Made by a program: the position numbers and the translations under genes. Positions 25,870-39,289 of a DNA stretch of 64,000 nt are shown here, piece after piece. The stretch comes from Uloborus plumipes (Eukaryota; Arthropoda; Arachnida; Araneae; Uloboridae), in NCBI GenBank assembly GCA_038373865.1, contig JAXGGA010000026.1, forward strand, positions 62,001 to 126,000, written 5' to 3'. The notes beneath the pieces were generated by a model that was not told where the DNA came from, did no database searches, and saw only the letters and a list, made by a program, of their open reading frames with translations. How positions within the stretch are numbered: position 1 is the stretch's first letter; every line of letters starts with the position of its first letter.

Positions 25870-27465
25870 TCCGCAGCTCAAAACCCAACTTTCCTATTTA
25901 AAATTTTTCTGTGTATTTAATTATTTTTATTAAGTTGTGCTTTTTTTTTAGCTTGAGATTTTTTTTTTTTTTTTTCAGTGCATCAGGCCTTCTTTCATGA
26001 TTTTTTTTCACCTATTTTCTACTTTATAGAGATAAAACTTGTATTAACTTTAAGCTAAAACTTGTATTGATTTACAATTTTGTTAGTCTTTTTCTACCCG
26101 TTGAACATATAGCAGAACTAGTAAAAGTTATTCTAGTGTTTTTAAACAGTACGAAATTAACGTGCAATATGTTTTACATTTACGTTACAGAGACTTTTCG
26201 CTACAGTGACCAATTTGTTTGAACGGCAGGGGTTTTTACGATGAATGTCGACTCTATTAGTTATTTTAAGAATGGAAATAATTATTTCCCTCAACCATTG
26301 ATGTAATTTCCGACGTGGATATAATTTTGCAGCTATTGATATTTACTAATTCGTTTTCTTTTAAAAATTAATTATTTTTTCTCGATTTCAATTTAAAAAA
26401 AATGTTTTTGCTAAGAGTTGGCAGATAGTGAAACTTCCTGTATCGATTTTTTTTTTCTCAATAAGAACTGATATCATAATCCATGACAATTTAATTTCTA
26501 CCCCAAAGATTATTTCTTTCATTTTTTGTACATGAGCTCATATTACTGCTTTTCATACTTATTTAATTATCCCGAATTATTCATTTAGAAACACGCGCAA
26601 TATATTTTAACGTATAATAATTAATACATATAACTTAGTTCAGTAAAAAAACTTCAAATAACTAAAATTCTAAATTGTATTGTTATCAATCGTAAAAAGA
26701 TAAAACTTTAACTTCTTTGTAAAGTTTTCGCTCCTCTGGATAAAGTTCTCTGCTTTCCACATCATAGTCTTGACCAGCATTCTTTATTTTAGCTCATATA
26801 AGTAAAGGGTTAACGTAAAATATCTTACTTTCTTTGCAAATGACCAAACATGGAAACGATGCGATACCAAGCAAGCAGCGGAAGGGAGAATCTGGAGCTA
26901 GCTTCAATTTCTTGCCAAGTCTTCAAATTTGGCTCATTTTCGGTCGACTTTAAGACCCCTTATCTCGAAAACGAGGGGACGAGGGCACTTGATCTTTGGG
27001 TCAAAGACATGTCTCAGTATGCTCTTTCGAATGGTACCATTTTTAACTTTTTTCATTATTACTTAAGTCGAGTACTTTCCTTGTGAGAACAACATGGATA
27101 TCTAGCTGTATTTAAGATGCACCAGATAATAATCACCTGAAGTATCTGTTTTTTTTTTAATAGCTACTACAACAAATGTTTTAACAACATGCCTCGCTTT
27201 TACTTACATTTGGTATACACATTTGAACGGGTTTTTTTGTTGATAAACTATGTATTTGTTTTTTTTATAGTTGGTTTAATGAGATTTAATTATCTCACGA
27301 GCTTAAATGGGAGTAAAGGGATGATTTTCTTAAACAATGGCGAAGTCACAATTGCAGTAATTGTTTATTTTTAAATTAATGGAAGTAAAATAATCAACCA
27401 ATATTGTTCCTTAACAACACCGCATTATACTTTTGTTCGGGCGTTTGATGCCTGATTCAACCAAC
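25870..27465. other. No supported gene; one GC-richer patch
   Basis: Mostly AT-rich DNA with poly-T tracts (for example 25959-25975). A less AT-rich patch at about 26850-27030 holds a 78-codon plus-strand frame. It includes a self-complementary CTCGAAAACGAG, is not recognisable as a protein and may be part of another repeat. Confidence 0.35.
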
Positions 27466-27910
27466 TTAAGGCGACAAGGGACTATCATTTTTTTCTTTAG
27501 CAATTTTCAATGAATTTCTTTGAAATTTGCAGCATAGCTATATGTTGCTAGCACTAACACATATAAAAATTTTCATTGAAATATTTTAAAATTATTTTTT
27601 TTTTTAAATTTTAAATTTGAATTTTAACATTTTTTTCTATGTTAATCCTCGCGCCTGAAATTTCATCAAAATGACAAAATACAAGCAAAATGTGGAACAT
27701 AAAACACCAGAAAATAAAATGTTGGGAGTACTTTTTCTATATATGTGGCAAAAATTAAAGAAAAAACTAAATTCACCACAAATAAGGTAAAGCTATTTAT
27801 TTACAATAGCAATAACATGTATTTCAATCATATAGTTTTAAGAAATATCATCAAAGAAAAACCGATTTTTGACCATTTTTTGCTCATCTGAAAGTCCCTT
27901 CTCACCTTAA
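27466..27910. mobile_element. TTAA-flanked miniature element (piggyBac-like)
   Basis: TTAA at 27466-27469 is followed by GGCGACAAGGGACTATCA. The other end is the near reverse complement (AGTCCCTTCTCACC) followed by TTAA at 27907-27910. A TTAA target with short inverted repeats is the hallmark of piggyBac-mobilised elements. It is 445 bp with the target sites, and the interior is AT-rich and non-coding. Confidence 0.68.
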
Positions 27911-28846
27911 AGTTTTAAAATAAATTATAGTTTATTGTATATACTAGATGTGGCGAAATGCGACGTTTATACTAAATTTGAAATGGTTTTTGAATTCCAA
28001 GTTTTGTTTGCACATAAGTATTTTTTAAGCGTGTTCGAAGAGGTACTGAGTTATCTTATAACATTCATATATCTAGCAATATCAAAATTTAAAAATTCGA
28101 GTTAAATTAAATTTGCTTATATCCGAAAAAAATGCTGAAAGTGGTAAGGCCAACGCTACGTTTGTAGAAACTTTCTTATTGCTGCAATTTGCCAAAACAG
28201 TCATGAAAATAAATCTTCGAGAAATCAGTTTCCGAGCCTCGTCTGGGTTTTAGACAACATTTCATAATAGTCCAGTCTTCAAAGGCTTCAAATAGTCCAT
28301 TTTCAGGAACCGAAAGCATTCTTATGGGATTTGTCTTCCAGACGTATTCTGCGATTTCAATTCATTGAAATGAAATTGGCTTCCTTGAGTCGTCTAAAAG
28401 GAAAACCATTCAATTCTGCAAAAGTGATTGAACTAGAGAAACCTATGAGAGGTTTCGTTCAGAATGAATGATTATTGATGTAGACGCTCTATAATTTTGC
28501 ATAAAATGGGCTTATCAACCTGTAAAACGAAATGCCTAAAAACAGGTTATTGAAAACTAAATAATACATTCATGCTTTCATATTGCAAAATCAATTTTAA
28601 AAGGTGAAATCCTGTGTAAGGGCAGTCTAAGGGAGTGACGAATGATTAATTTGAACAACAGTATTAATTCATTTATAAATATCTAAATTATAAAAACTAC
28701 TAAATTAATCCCTAAACATCATATTATGCATGCCTGTTAATTTTTTTAAACAGTGATAATGTAATGAGATATAGGGCATGATACATTAGTTTGGTTATTT
28801 TGGAGAGAATCGCCCATATTAGTTTTAATTTTATTGCTTTAAAGCA

Positions 28847-29190
28847 GGGGTGGTTAACCTTTTTGGAAAGTGCCACTTTTAGGAGAAAAAAGCTGAGCGT
28901 GCCACTCTTAATTTTTTCAACACACTGAAAAGTATTTTTAGAAGAAAAAGAAGGCATAACCCCATCCAGGAGATTGCATTCTTTGGAATTTCGACATTTT
29001 GAATTCAAATTATGTTTTTTGCAATCACGATTTTTGATAGAACCCTACTCATTGGGTTCTCGTGTATTTTAAAATAAAAACTTTCCATTTTTTATGAACA
29101 TATTTACTGCCAAAAATGAAAAATTTTACTTTAATGCAAGTTATATCATAAAATATAATTCCTTGTGTGCCGTAATTTTTGAAAAAAAAA
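28847..29190. mobile_element. Probable hAT element fragment, left end
   Basis: CAGGGGTGGTTAACCTTTTT at 28847 resembles the start of many animal hAT elements (CAGGGGTGGxxAACCTTTT), followed by GTGCCAC motifs. GTGTGCCGTAATT near 29165 resembles the matching right subterminal region. The right terminal CCCTG and target duplication are not seen, so this is a truncated or decayed copy. Confidence 0.5.
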
Positions 29191-30294
29191 TTCCAATTAG
29201 TTCATTGTAAAGGTAGCTCATCTTCTGCCCCACATTCACCTATATGACAATGACGACACTACAGTTTCTGGATGTCTTAACGGGATTGTCAGTATATAAA
29301 TTAACCTCTGTATATAACTACATTAGAAGATAATATACATGAAAAGCTAACTTCTTCATTGTACAAAGTACGTTTTACGACAATGGAAATGTTTCACTGT
29401 AAGTAAAAATATTTCTTTCTGACTTGGTGGATTTAGAATATTCAGGTTATTAGTTTAAAGGATGAAATTGCTGAGTGGAAAACAGTTTCGTATGAGTGAT
29501 GAATATCTTAACAAGGGTGCTGTGAAAAATATATTTGCATTTACTTCTAATATTCTGCAGCAAATTACTTTAAATGTCCATCCATTTGAATTTAAAAGAC
29601 AGAAATTTAACGAAGTAGTATATTATAATTTTCTAAATTCTGAGCGAACTTAGTTTTATAATTTGATTTCTTTTATGTCTTATAAAGTTATGTTATTCGT
29701 AATTTAAAACGAAATAATTACTTAAATATCCTTATATTTAAATATTGTACATCCTCTCATGGCAATATTTAATCAGAATGGGGCTTATTAGATTATTATT
29801 ATATTAAGTAACTATATTTTAAAAAGAAAAAATATGACTATCACAAAGTTTCAAAAATGTTACTTTTATTGGTTTGAAATTATCTAATCGATTTAAGCTA
29901 ACTTTAAGTTTGATTAACCCTTCACATTCCATTATATGATAAAGCAAAAATAATCAATGAATAGTTTATTATTGATTATTGAATAGTTAAGTAGCTAAGC
30001 TATTATAGGAAATTACTTTAAGAAGGTATATTTCAAAATGGAAAATCCTGTGTTCATTTATTTAAATGGCATTTAGATTCATTTCCTTTCATCAAACTAT
30101 TAATTAACACTACCTCTGAAAATAGGGATTATTCGTTATTTTTCATAGTGTTAAGTACCGTATTAATAAGCGAAGCTGAAAGATTATAGATTTTGCATTG
30201 GAAAATAAAGCTCTCAAAAGTTGATTGGCGATGTGTTACATTCAGTACTTCTATTATCACTTTTAAAAAATATGATACATTTTTAAAAACTGAT

Positions 30295-30360
30295 GAGTTT
30301 TATGCAATGATAACAACAGTTTTAAGCAATGATAACAAAAGTTTTATGCAATGATGTAAC
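30295..30360. repeat. Short tandem repeat, unit about 23 bp
   Basis: Three imperfect units of TTTTATGCAATGATAACAA type lie directly next to the hairpin at 30356-30418. Confidence 0.7.
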
Positions 30361-30418
30361 CTTATTCCATAAATCGGGCGGCAGCAACACTACCGCCAGA
30401 TTTATGGAATAAGGTTAC
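30356..30418. repeat. 63-bp near-perfect hairpin
   Basis: The left arm GTAACCTTATTCCATAAATC plus GGCGG pairs with the right arm CCGCC plus GATTTATGGAATAAGGTTAC. The arms are about 26 bp with one or two mismatches and a loop of about 11 nt (CAGCAACACTA). It could be a minimal inverted-repeat element or a hairpin-forming RNA. No target duplication is clear. Confidence 0.85.
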
Positions 30419-30638
30419 ACAGTTCTTTACAGTGCATGGAAGAATTTATTTTATCTGTATTTTTCTTGAAGGTTGTCATATTACTAATATTATATTCTAG
30501 TTTGAGATTTTGAAAACATTCGGATGTGGTAAGCAATGAAACATCAGTACATTATTTTATCACCTTTTTAGACTCGAAATGCATTATTTTCCCCATTTGA
30601 CGCCAACAGTATGTATTCTGGAAAACATCATCCTTGTC

Positions 30639-30819
30639 ACGGACTCATCAGTCTAGAATTGTCGGTAACGCAGCTGGTAGCAGATACAATCTCATTGAAG
30701 CAGAAAATGCCAAAAAAAAAAAAAAAAAACTAGCTACCATTTTGTTGGCACTCTCAGCTTCAATGAGATGGCATCTGACTCCAGCTCGGTTATTGACAAT
30801 TCCAAACTGATGAGTCCAT
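30639..30819. repeat. Inverted repeat, arms about 80 bp around a poly-A
   Basis: GGACTCATCAGTCTAGAATT at 30641 is matched in reverse complement by the right arm ending CTGATGAGTCC (30817). The arms continue through AGCTGG and ATCTCATTGAAGC, with about 80% identity by eye. They are separated by an A17-18 run (30712-30730) and a short unmatched stretch. Not coding. Confidence 0.75.
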
Positions 30820-30829
30820 GCCAAAGATA

Positions 30830-33800
30830 GAGCTGCACTCTCTGGATGTCATGACCGGACTGTTGGTATTATGCACGATTTGATTGGTAGGAACAATAAA
30901 CAAAAAACACAATGTATGAATGGTAAAAGTAAGTAAAATCAGAGCTTTACAGACATGTTTACTTGTCTTCTTACGATTAAGGTAACCTTACGGTTAAGGC
31001 ACAATAATTTAAATCTCCGATTGACAGTATATACGATAATTTAAACTCAAAATAATTGAACGACGTTTGTCCATCGTTGGACATTTTCCCACATAATTTA
31101 TTATTGTAATGCCGGATACTTTTAGAATATTTATAACAAACACACGAGATTTTGAAAATCTTAGTCCCTGAGATTTCCAAAATAATGCATTTTAGTTACA
31201 GAGTCTTAAAGCATATCACTACGGTTTGACTTAGATAGGTATTCAAAATGAAGAGATTATACGCTTGCGCACAGAAAATTAGTTACAGTGAAGAAACTCA
31301 ATTAAAGTTTCCGTCAACTGTGCCTCCCAAATTAGATATATTTTTCGAGTGAAAATCTACTTAAGAAATCCCTGAGCGTTCTTTTAGAATATATTCAGGT
31401 TTAATTTTCGTAGCATAAACTGAAGCTTATAAACTAGTTTAAAATTGAAATCGTAGTACCGATTTTTAATTAAAATATAAATTTATTTATTGGACAGAGA
31501 GGGAGATAAAATTTTTCAGACTCTCACTTTGCATTATTTCTTAAGACTGCTATAAAGCAGGGACTAAAGAATAATAACTCGTGAATAACGTCAGTTGTTG
31601 TTGTTGACTGCAAAGAACTGAAGACTTCCAGAAAGCGGGCAATTTTGTTGTGCGCTACTTCAGTTTTCCAGCTGTACCGTAATTTGGTGTGAAGTCCGAC
31701 TTTCACAATCGACACATGCCATAGGGACCCGGGGGGGGGCATATAGCCCCCCCCCCAAGTAAATTTTTATGTCGTCTATTACACTGTTTTTCCATTCAAC
31801 CGGTATCATTTTGTGCACCATCGTTATTTCTCGCTCCTTCAAAAAAAGTAAACAAATAAATAGTTATATCGCCGATGCAAAAGAACGACGGGTGCTGTCC
31901 GACAAATGATATAGGCTAAAAGGAGAAGAGACAATCGTCGAAGGTAGATACGTGCATAGCATATGTTAATACAGTTTGCGTGTGCCAATATCGGACAGCG
32001 ACAATAGTATACGATTTATCGCAGTCGCATCGGTAAGTGGAAAAGCAAATCAAGAGCTCAGTCTCATCTGAAGCACAGTCAGTCTGAAAAGTTTCTTTAT
32101 TCCGATGCTATTAAGATCCTGATGCTATTAGTACATAAGAGTCAACACCTGAACTATAATTTGAGGGATACTATTTTTTATGTGCAGATTATAATTTGCT
32201 CGGACAAATGCACTTTGCTTATTGCTTAAACGTAGTGTAGTTCATGTACTTTCAAACTTGTAGTAGGGATTTTGAATTTATTCACAAATCGGCTTGTAGC
32301 TTAAAACATTCTATCAAATACGTGCAGCGAGGTAATAACACCACCCAGGGGAATTATTACCTGTTTGCTGAGAATGAATTTCATTGGAAATAAATAACAA
32401 AAGATTATTAACTCATCACGGTACTGTAGTTAATGGTAAGTGAGAGCAATTGGTCATTTTTTTCTGAAGTATGTTGGCAGAACTGGATAACCTACATTCG
32501 ATTAATCCGTCTTGCTTTTATAGTTTTACTACAGTGCGTTATCACCCACATAAGTGGCAAATTACAAAAAAAAGTTATTGAGGAATTACGCCATTACATT
32601 TTATGAATATGTATCTGATAAAATATTCTTTCCCGTATACGAAGTCAAAATGTTTATTCATTATATTCTATATTTGATTGGGGAAATAAATAAAAGTAAA
32701 CCATGAAAAATGTAAGCTGCCATCATGAAACAAATAAATTTATAAATAGAAGTAAATACAGCGGAAAAATTCTTCAAGCCTAAATTTAAACAATTTTGCC
32801 CTTGTTCAAAATTTTAAATGTTCTGAATTTTATCTGACTGGATATACTCAATAATTAGTACCCTTCCATTAATGCTGGGGAAAATATCTGGCACTATGTG
32901 TCAATTTCACCTAGATCTTAGATTAACCGAAGCTAATTTGTATTTAATTCTTGAATTATTTGATACCATTTCTTCTTATACATAACAATATGCTTACGTT
33001 GAGTAATATTAAATTTTGTGCACAAAAGTACTTTTATTTTCATTTAATAACCCGTTTTAGTTATCTTAACCAGCCTTGCTTTCAATTTTTCAAACGTGCT
33101 TCTTCGTCCACGTGTGGTGGTGGAGAGCGGGGTGCAGTACTACCTGATTTCTAATTGCTGCTGACCTGTTTTACTTTAAAACACATTAAAACTCTCAATA
33201 ACTTCACTCTCTATAAGTTAGGCAATAATTAATCATAAAGCCCAAGAATAACTTACTTCGATTGATTTGTTCAAGAATTGAGCCCTATGGTCTTAAACGA
33301 AGGAAATTTAAATTGATTTATATTCTTATCTGTGTATATGTATTAGCTAAATAACCACTAGCTTTCCATTTAATTCACGCAGGAGGGTTCAGTGTCGCAA
33401 AGCAAATATTATGATATATTTCAAGAACGAGAGTTTCTGAATACTGAATCCCATAATATTTAACACTTAATATTTGATTTGACTGCACTATATAAATTTA
33501 AAGCATCATTTTCGCAGTTTTCTCCAAAGATATTTATACATGGTAACATATTAATATCAATTCAGAAAGGCTTTGAATAATTATCGTTTGCCTGTGAAAT
33601 TTAAATGTATGGCAGCATCCTAAATAATTAGTAGCAGATCAGAAAATGTATCTTACCGGTTATTGATTTAGTCCATCTTTTTTTTCTCTATATGTGCAAA
33701 AATTAAAAAATGTTAGTCTCAAAAGGTCATATTATTTTTGAGAACAATATTCAATTTTATAATCGATAAATATACCGGAAATAAGCTTTTAACAGCTGCT

Positions 33801-35125
33801 AATCATTTAATTCACATTATTATTTTTTTTTTTTTTGTAATTTACTCTTGACTTTCTGCATATTCTTCTGCTGTGCAAAAAATTCTCGTTTTGCGACGAA
33901 CAGCAGCCCAAAATATAAATTCGAAGTTCGGATTTGACTCGTTTTTACAACTATAGATTCTTGTCACAAAGGCGAACTTTTTTTCTGATTTTTAAAAAAA
34001 TATATAATATTTTATTAACCATTTCAAATGCTTATATTATGTTTTGTTATTGTTTGGAGAATATTTTACGATCAAGTTTTTGTGATGTTTCGTTTTTTTT
34101 TTTTTTTTTTTTGCTGAAATATTAATTTCAAAATATATTTCTGAAAAATTGGACACGTCATAACTCTTTTAATTTTTTACTTACAAGCTTGAAATTTTGT
34201 TTATTTCTCTACTAAATAAAAACATTTTTGGTTATCTATTTCATAATTCCGACTGAAGGGGTTAATTGTCACATATTAGCGCATGCAAAAATGAAAAATC
34301 TTCAATCAAGACGATTGCAGAGTTGTTCCATTATATTTGTGTCCAGATGAATTCGTTCTCTTTATTGAATGAAAACTTCCATCTTCGCAAGTAGACAACA
34401 AATGGCACCCCTTGCCGCAGTTGTAACTACGGTACTGGATTTACTTGTTTGCAACATTTAACTTTATAGAAGCGTCTAAATTAGCTGTCGATACTCTAAC
34501 TTGGCAAAACTAATTTTCATAGTAATAAAATTAGCAGGGAAAATGGTTATGTTCTGCATCGCCTTCAAAAACTCTTTTTATTGATACTTCAATTTTCTCA
34601 AGTAATCTTCATAAGTCGGCTTTCTCGCTCGTTTATGTTAATTTTAAGGATTTCACTCATTGTTAAAACAAAGGAAATTAATAAAACTCTAGAATAGTAG
34701 TATTTTTTTCCACTTAATAAATTCCCGTATCAACAAATAAAAGTGCTTTTATCTTACCTTTAAGTACTGAACTCAATTCAATATTCTTTGATTCAATACT
34801 TAAATTTCTACCTTTTCCTATTGTTACGTGCGTGTAGAAAATGTATTTCGGTTTTGACATATATATTTTGTCTACTTTATGAATTAAAAAAACAAACTAC
34901 TTATATTTTTAATCAGAATATTTACGTTTTTCTTTATTTGTTGAATAAGGTTTTTGCTGTTATCAATTTTGTAGACATAAGGGTTAAAATGTTTACTTAA
35001 GATCTCAAGTAAAACATGAATTATTTTTGAAAATAACAGCCATAAAATTGTACTTTTGAAGAATCACAAGCTATAGTGCACGAGCTCTTTAATTAATAAA
35101 ACTTGTTCAAAATCAGTTCGCAAGT
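30830..35125. other. No supported gene; possible exon-like patch near 31.5-32.1 kb
   Basis: Mostly AT-rich DNA. A G9 run and a C10 run (about 31731-31756) flank CATATA and form a short palindrome. From about 31860 to 32080 the DNA is less AT-rich, contains several CpGs and ends with GCATCGGTAAGTGG, a good splice-donor match near 32031. No protein similarity was found. Poly-T runs lie near 33824 and 34091. Confidence 0.35.
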
Positions 35126-35651
35126 TTGACCCATTATCTCCTAGCGTCCCTTTTTAGGGACGGTCCAAAAAAGGGTCTGAATTTCCCCAAAATGAACATT
35201 TCAACCAAATAATAGTGTTCCATTAGTGCCTTGGTATTGTTTCATTTCGTTAATAACAGATTGCAGCACATAATCATTGTGAAGTGTGTTCTGTAGCAGT
35301 TTTAACATGACCTTTATCAAAAATGACATCGTTCACAATCTCAAGAAAAAAAGCTAAGTTTTCGAAGTTATTCCCAGCTTCCCAGTTTATGTTAATTGCT
35401 GATTTTATTTCTTCTTGTAAAAAGTCTATATAAATATTATATCGAAGGCAGAAAAAAATTTTAGTAAAAAAAGTACATACCTTCTGGGGTCTATCGTAAC
35501 TTTTAAGGGACGATTTTTCTTTCCTTAATAAAAAAAAATATTTTTTGCATAATGTTTTTTTTTAAATTATTTTTCCTGTTCATTAAACACTGTTTGTAAC
35601 CAGTATACAAAATATCTTTGGAAAATAAAATGTCAGGCATTAATGGGTTAA
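35126..35651. mobile_element. TTAA miniature element, copy 1 (uninterrupted)
   Basis: The stretch from TTGACCCATT (35126, one change from TTAACCCATT) to GGCATTAATGGGTTAA (35651) matches the copy ending at 42525 over its full length of about 520 bp in the same orientation. The right end GCATTAATGGGTTAA is the reverse complement of the left end of the other copy, so the element has TTAA-flanked inverted repeats, as piggyBac-mobilised miniature elements do. No coding capacity. Confidence 0.8.
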
Positions 35652-36040
35652 ACAGGATTCTGAATGATTTGAACTGCCTCTTAGCCCATGATGTTAATTT
35701 ATTTTAAACTAATTAATATTTTGTGAGATTGTATTCAAATTTAATTATGTTAAAGAGAAATAATTCATCCTTGTCAATGTCTTTCGAACAAAAAATGTTT
35801 AAAACGAGCATAAATGTTTCAGGCGGACGGACATTTAGCCCTTATAGACACGTTTTATCATCACATAACTGTACTTTCGAATTGTTTAACTGATAATTTT
35901 ATTATGTGGTACATATATTTTTGGTTTTTAGAAACGGTTTTGTATTCATTAAAGCTTTGTTCCATGCTTTTTTTAGCCTACTTTCCCGTTAAAAATAAAA
36001 GAAAGACGAAAAAAGTATTAAAAGTAGCTTAATGCATCTA

Positions 36041-36117
36041 AAAAATATCGCCAAGTCCAAAATATATCGCCAAGTTGAAAAAAATATCGCCAAGTCCAAA
36101 AAATATCGCCAAGTTAA
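36041..36117. repeat. Four-unit tandem repeat, ~19 bp
   Basis: Four units of the type AAAATATCGCCAAGTCC or AAGTTG follow one another. They lie about 75 bp before the CGGT-type tract of the next repeat and may belong to the same composite element. Confidence 0.85.
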
Positions 36118-36189
36118 AAAAATAAAAAAGTAAAATGAATATCGAAAAATTAAAAATTTGAAAGTAGGGTATTGAGATGGGGAATTTGT

Positions 36190-36680
36190 GTGTCGGTCGG
36201 TCGGTCGGTCTGTCGGTCTGTCTGTCCCCCCCTAATAACTTTTGAATGAACATTCCGATTTGGACAAACTTTTTTTTGTTGGAAAGATCTCGGCGAGTAC
36301 AGCTCATTCCCACATTTGATTTTTCGATTTGAACAATTTTTGATTCAACTTTGAACCGTTCAAATAACCTGTCCCGCGATGCTAACTTTTGAGTGAACAG
36401 TCCGATTTGAACAAACTTTTTTTTTGTTCGAAAGATCTTATCAAGGATATTTCATTCCCGTATTTACATTTTCGATTTGAACAATTTTTCGTTCAACATT
36501 GAACCGCACGAGCAAGCTGTCACCCCTAATAACTTTTGAGTAAACAGTCCGATTTAAATATTTTTTTTTGTTGGAAAGATCTCGGCGAGTACAGCTCATT
36601 CCCATATTTAATTTTTAACCATTTATTATTAATTTTTTACCATTATTTACCATTTTTCGTTCAATGTTGAACCGTTCAGA
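36190..36680 (+). repeat. Composite repeat: CGGT tract plus three ~147-bp units
   Basis: A TGTCGGTCGGTCGGTC-type tract (36190-36226) is followed by three imperfect units anchored by TAATAACTTTTGA (about 36233, 36381 and 36528), each about 147 bp apart. Each contains CCGATTT, GAAAGATCT, TTCATTCCC and a TTGAACCG end. The same order of tract and units occurs on the opposite strand at 25535-25865. Confidence 0.8.
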
Positions 36681-36689
36681 AAAAAAATT

Positions 36690-38597
36690 TAACATTAGCG
36701 CCTACGGGGAATTGAAGTTGAATGTTGATCCTGAACTTAAAGTCAGATTTCCTTCAAACTAAGTTTGCAAGAAAATGGTTTTGATAAGCAATGTTTGTAA
36801 AGTACTTTTCTGAATAATCTTCTGTGAGGACTCTGATTCCGACTCCGACTCCGCAAACATGGCGGAAATGCAGGCTCAGAAAAAAAATGACTGACTGTGC
36901 AGACGATTTTTTGTTTATTTATTCATTTGTTTTATTTTATTTATTATTATTTTTTTTGGCAGACGATTTTTTTTGTAACAAAAATAGTTTCATTCACGGG
37001 GGTATTTTATTTTTTATTTATATTTAACAACTGGCAACGGATTAAAAGTGAAATTCGAGACATTTTATCAACGGGCGAGTTTTTTTTTTCTTTATTTTTC
37101 TTTCTTTGATAAAATGTGTTTTGATGTACTTTGTACTTTTAATTTGTTTTTGAAAACAATTGAGGAATTTTTCTACGGAAGAACTGTAGCAGTTACATTC
37201 TTTAAAAGGTGCGACAAAACTTTATTTATTCATTTATTTACTTTTAATGTGTCTATTTCATCTGATGAGAGGGGTATATTTTGTTTTTAAAAATCAGCTT
37301 TAAGTGCTAAAAAGGTATGTTTGACATAATTTTTAGTCTCAGATAATCAAGAGAATAATGATCAGATGCTAGAATGCCGATGTCGATGTACGGGAAAGTA
37401 GGCTCGTTTAGTTCTTGACAGAACTTCTTGTTTTTAACTTTAATAAGGAAAATTGGCTAAAAACCCATAATGAATGATTGAGGAAAAATAAATCTGGATC
37501 AATAATCAAAATAATTTGTTGTGTGTAACTTACATGTAAATAAATTTTTACTGTATGAGAAAATAAACTTAAAATTCCGAGTTCTAAAGTAAATTTTAAC
37601 CAATAAATCCATTTTTTCCTATTTTAAATATAAGTCTCAGCTTATCTCTACACTAACTATTATTCAACTTCGCACAAATGGCCTATGACTCCTCCTTTTT
37701 TCAGTATTGTCCATTTTTAGGAAGGGTGATACGCAGATGAAAATTAAGGAATGGGATTCCCAATTGCGGCATTGGTTATAAAGCTTGAATACGTCATCTT
37801 GCTTACCTTTAATTGGTCTCCCAATTTGAGAAATTAGCCAAAGAGGAACCTATTTTAATTTTTGCACATTCGAGAAAGATTTCTCATTGGATACAAGAAA
37901 GTAGGTGGGTCTTGGTTTTATATTTTTCCGCAGCCATTGGCCATTGACTGCAGCCCCAACTGTTCATTTAAATTTAAAAACAAAATGGTAACATAAGGGT
38001 TGCAATAAAGAAAGCAAAGACTTGTTTTCACTTCATCGCCACATGCAGGTGTGGCTCGAAGAATTATTTAATATTTCATAAAACATCACTTCGCCAAAAT
38101 GTCGTTAAACTTGCAAATATGGCACACTGGAGTTTCTTCCTTCTCTACCTATTTTAAGGAATAGACTCGTTTTCTCATTTGATTGACACCGGCCATCTCG
38201 TCGCGGGTGAATAACATTAATATTTTTGTGACTTACTTTACTTTAGTTAAGTTATTTCCCGTTATAAAGAAGGCTAGTATTAAATTTCACTAGTCCTAAA
38301 TAAAAAGACGACGGTAGAAAACGTTCTTCAATTTCAATGATTTTATTTTCAAAACAAGGAAAACTATTCCGACAGCGAAGCGTTTCCTATTTTCCTATAT
38401 ATTTAGTTGCATCATAATAAAGCCAATCATTAAGGAAACGTCTCAGGGATGAATGAGGAATTTCTGGAAAATCGTGTCTCAAGCAAATGTAAAACCTAAA
38501 AAATTCTTTTTTCGGATAATTTAATTTGACATACCTTTTCGTTGTATCTTTTTGAATGAAAAATGCAAAAAAAAAAAAAAAAACATGTAAATAGAAC
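36690..38597. other. No supported gene
   Basis: AT-rich DNA. A short GACTCCGACTCCGACTCC-type tract lies at about 36833-36853, like the hexamer runs inside the hAT element at the window start. A GCAGACGATTTTTT phrase is repeated about 60 bp apart (36899 and 36959). An A19 run lies near 38566-38583. Confidence 0.4.
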
Positions 38598-39289
38598 TTA
38601 ACCCATTAACCCTACACTGCATGATTTTTTACTTTTCTTAGAAAAAAATATATGTGTTTGTCAATGTAATAAGAAAACATGGAAAAATATTTTAAAAATT
38701 TAACTCAAAATTTTCACCACTTTCTAATTAAAAATAGTTTTGTTGCCAAATGGCTACACCATGCATTCAACAGACAAAAATTATTTTAAATAATAGTCTT
38801 GAAATTAGTTTTTTTTTTGTAAAAAAATAGAGGAATTGAATATTTGGTGCAATGTACTCTTGTAATCCTTTACATTTTGGCATTTTACATTATTATTTAT
38901 TTATTCTGTGTTCTTTCCGATGATTAATTCTGTCAAATCTGATATATTTTGGAGGCTCTCTCGCGCAAGCTTTCTTTTTTTTTTGGTTTGTAACTCTCTC
39001 TAGTTCCTCTGTAGCTAATGGTCCCCATCTTTTTAATACGCTTTTATTAATTTCACATGTAGGTTTGTTTGTATGTATGTATGTAACTCTGAATAAAAGA
39101 TAAAATTTACGTTCTTTGCAAATATAAAAGTAATATATTTAATATTATTTTTAGTACTAAAGGCTAAACTGTATTGCATGTTGATGTATTATAAGAGCAT
39201 GCAAACTTAAGTGCGGATATTCAGTAGTTTTGAAAATCAGAGAGAAACCCGCGATGATCACAGCGCATTCCTATGGAAAAGTGTATTTT

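Noticed and set aside
26850..27086. 78-aa plus-strand frame as a host exon
   Set aside because: Composition is ordinary and it starts with ATG, but no family is recognised and no splice context was found.
36041..36117. CRISPR-like array
   Set aside because: Four short units directly abut with no unique spacers, in a eukaryotic context. It is an ordinary tandem repeat.
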